Below, piece by piece: positions 63,665-64,000 of a stretch of 64,000 nucleotides of DNA. The DNA comes from Nitrobacteraceae bacterium AZCC 1564 (GTDB taxonomy: Bacteria > Pseudomonadota > Alphaproteobacteria > Rhizobiales > Xanthobacteraceae): positions 4,541,001 through 4,605,000 of the forward strand of contig JBAGRR010000001.1 in assembly GCA_036924835.1 (NCBI GenBank). Reading direction: 5' to 3'. The notes below the pieces were generated by a model. It had not been told where the DNA came from and ran no database searches. It saw only the letters and a list, made by a program, of their open reading frames with translations. Every line of letters begins with the position of its first letter. Within the stretch, counting starts at the first letter, position 1. The translations under genes were made by a program, and so were the position numbers.

Positions 63665-63692
63665 CTAGTGTCCCGAATCCAAAGTCCGCCTC
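63665..63692. repeat. Half-copy of class A palindrome
   Basis: CTAGTGTCCCGAATCCAAAG and following CCGCC match a class A left arm; no right arm follows before the next gene. Confidence 0.7.
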
Positions 63693-63761
63693 ACACTCGC
63701 GGCCGGGCTCGACATTCCGTCAAGCCCAGCCGCGTATAGTCAACGCCGCGGTACGCGTAGA

Positions 63762-64000
63762 TTATTGGTGGTCAGAATATTTGAACTGAGGCATCGCCTT
63801 CAGTTGCTCCTTGGTACCGGTCATCATCGCATGGTCGGGATACCAGGGGTCCCTGCTGCTATCCTTCGCAGCGGTGGATGACATTCCGCCGCCACCGCCG
63901 GCCGCGCCTGTGGTGCCCGACGAACCAGGGGTCGACGTGCCCGATGACGAAGCCGTACGAATCGGCTCGTCTACAAATTTGAGCTTGTCGAAGCTGACCG
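63762..64000 (-). CDS. C-terminus of PRC-barrel-type protein (partial)
   Basis: A minus-strand frame entering from the window edge and stopping at TAA 63762, about 79 residues. It reads VSFDKLKFVDEPIRTASS, then a Gly/Ser/Thr-rich linker, then a segment ending QLKAMPQFKYSDHQ. The first part resembles the last strand of PRC-barrel domains in Bradyrhizobium proteins. The gene start is outside the window. Confidence 0.6.
   Translation of the reverse strand, partial: VSFDKLKFVDEPIRTASSSGTSTPGSSGTTGAAGGGGGMSSTAAKDSSRDPWYPDHAMMTGTKEQLKAMPQFKYSDHQ

Noticed and set aside
26100-63692. CRISPR array
   Set aside because: The repeats are long palindromes scattered over 37 kb without regular spacers or cas genes.

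Overview
The window is 64 kb of a high-GC alphaproteobacterial chromosome. Gene families and style (many Bug/Liv-type binding proteins, rhizobial-type phosphonate genes, DUF2336, DUF4399, PRC-barrel and small Lys/His-rich exported proteins) point to the Nitrobacteraceae/Bradyrhizobiaceae (Bradyrhizobium, Afipia, Rhodopseudomonas). This placement is inferred from gene content only. I found no tRNA, rRNA, CRISPR array, transposase or phage gene.

Layout. 1-17.7 kb is a catabolic and uptake region: an MFS carrier, an FCD-type GntR regulator divergent from a tartrate/malate-type dehydrogenase, a Bug binding protein and a CMD-family protein; a complete branched-chain-amino-acid-type ABC operon (livJ-like, livH, livM, livG, livF); a TRAP transporter with fused DctQM; then a MocR regulator divergent from a class II HMG-CoA reductase with an orphan binding protein; then ferredoxin-NADP reductase. 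17.7-22.6 kb is an RND efflux pair with a divergent MarR regulator. 22.8-37.4 kb is mixed: PiT phosphate permease, patatin, 3-hydroxybutyrate dehydrogenase with acetoacetate decarboxylase, a ZntB/CorA channel, an OprB porin, an AraC-TPR protein, two methyltransferases, and an adenylate cyclase-FGE fusion.

37.6-51.1 kb is a complete carbon-phosphorus lyase locus in three transcription units: a leftward operon (hexapeptide acetyltransferase, phnM paralog, DUF1045 2H phosphoesterase), phnCDE1E2, and phnGHIJKLMN, with phnF convergent to phnE2 and divergent from phnG. A perfect 26-bp inverted repeat and a PHO-box-like site sit in front of phnG. No phnP is present; the 2H phosphoesterase is a candidate to fill that step.

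51.2-64 kb holds a lytic transglycosylase-like protein, a TauE permease, DUF2336, an Hpt/receiver pair, NAD kinase, a cobalamin-riboswitch-controlled btuB-type receptor, a SemiSWEET/TspO pair, a beta-lactamase-fold hydrolase and the end of a PRC-barrel-type protein.

The most unusual signal is a dispersed repeat family. Palindromes of about 76 and 78 bp, bounded by CTAG, occur as A+B pairs joined by a linker of exactly 13 bp. Four intact 166-168-bp pairs are present, plus a chimera, a degenerate copy and half copies. Two inverted pairs bracket the patatin gene, and several copies begin exactly at a gene's TAG stop codon.
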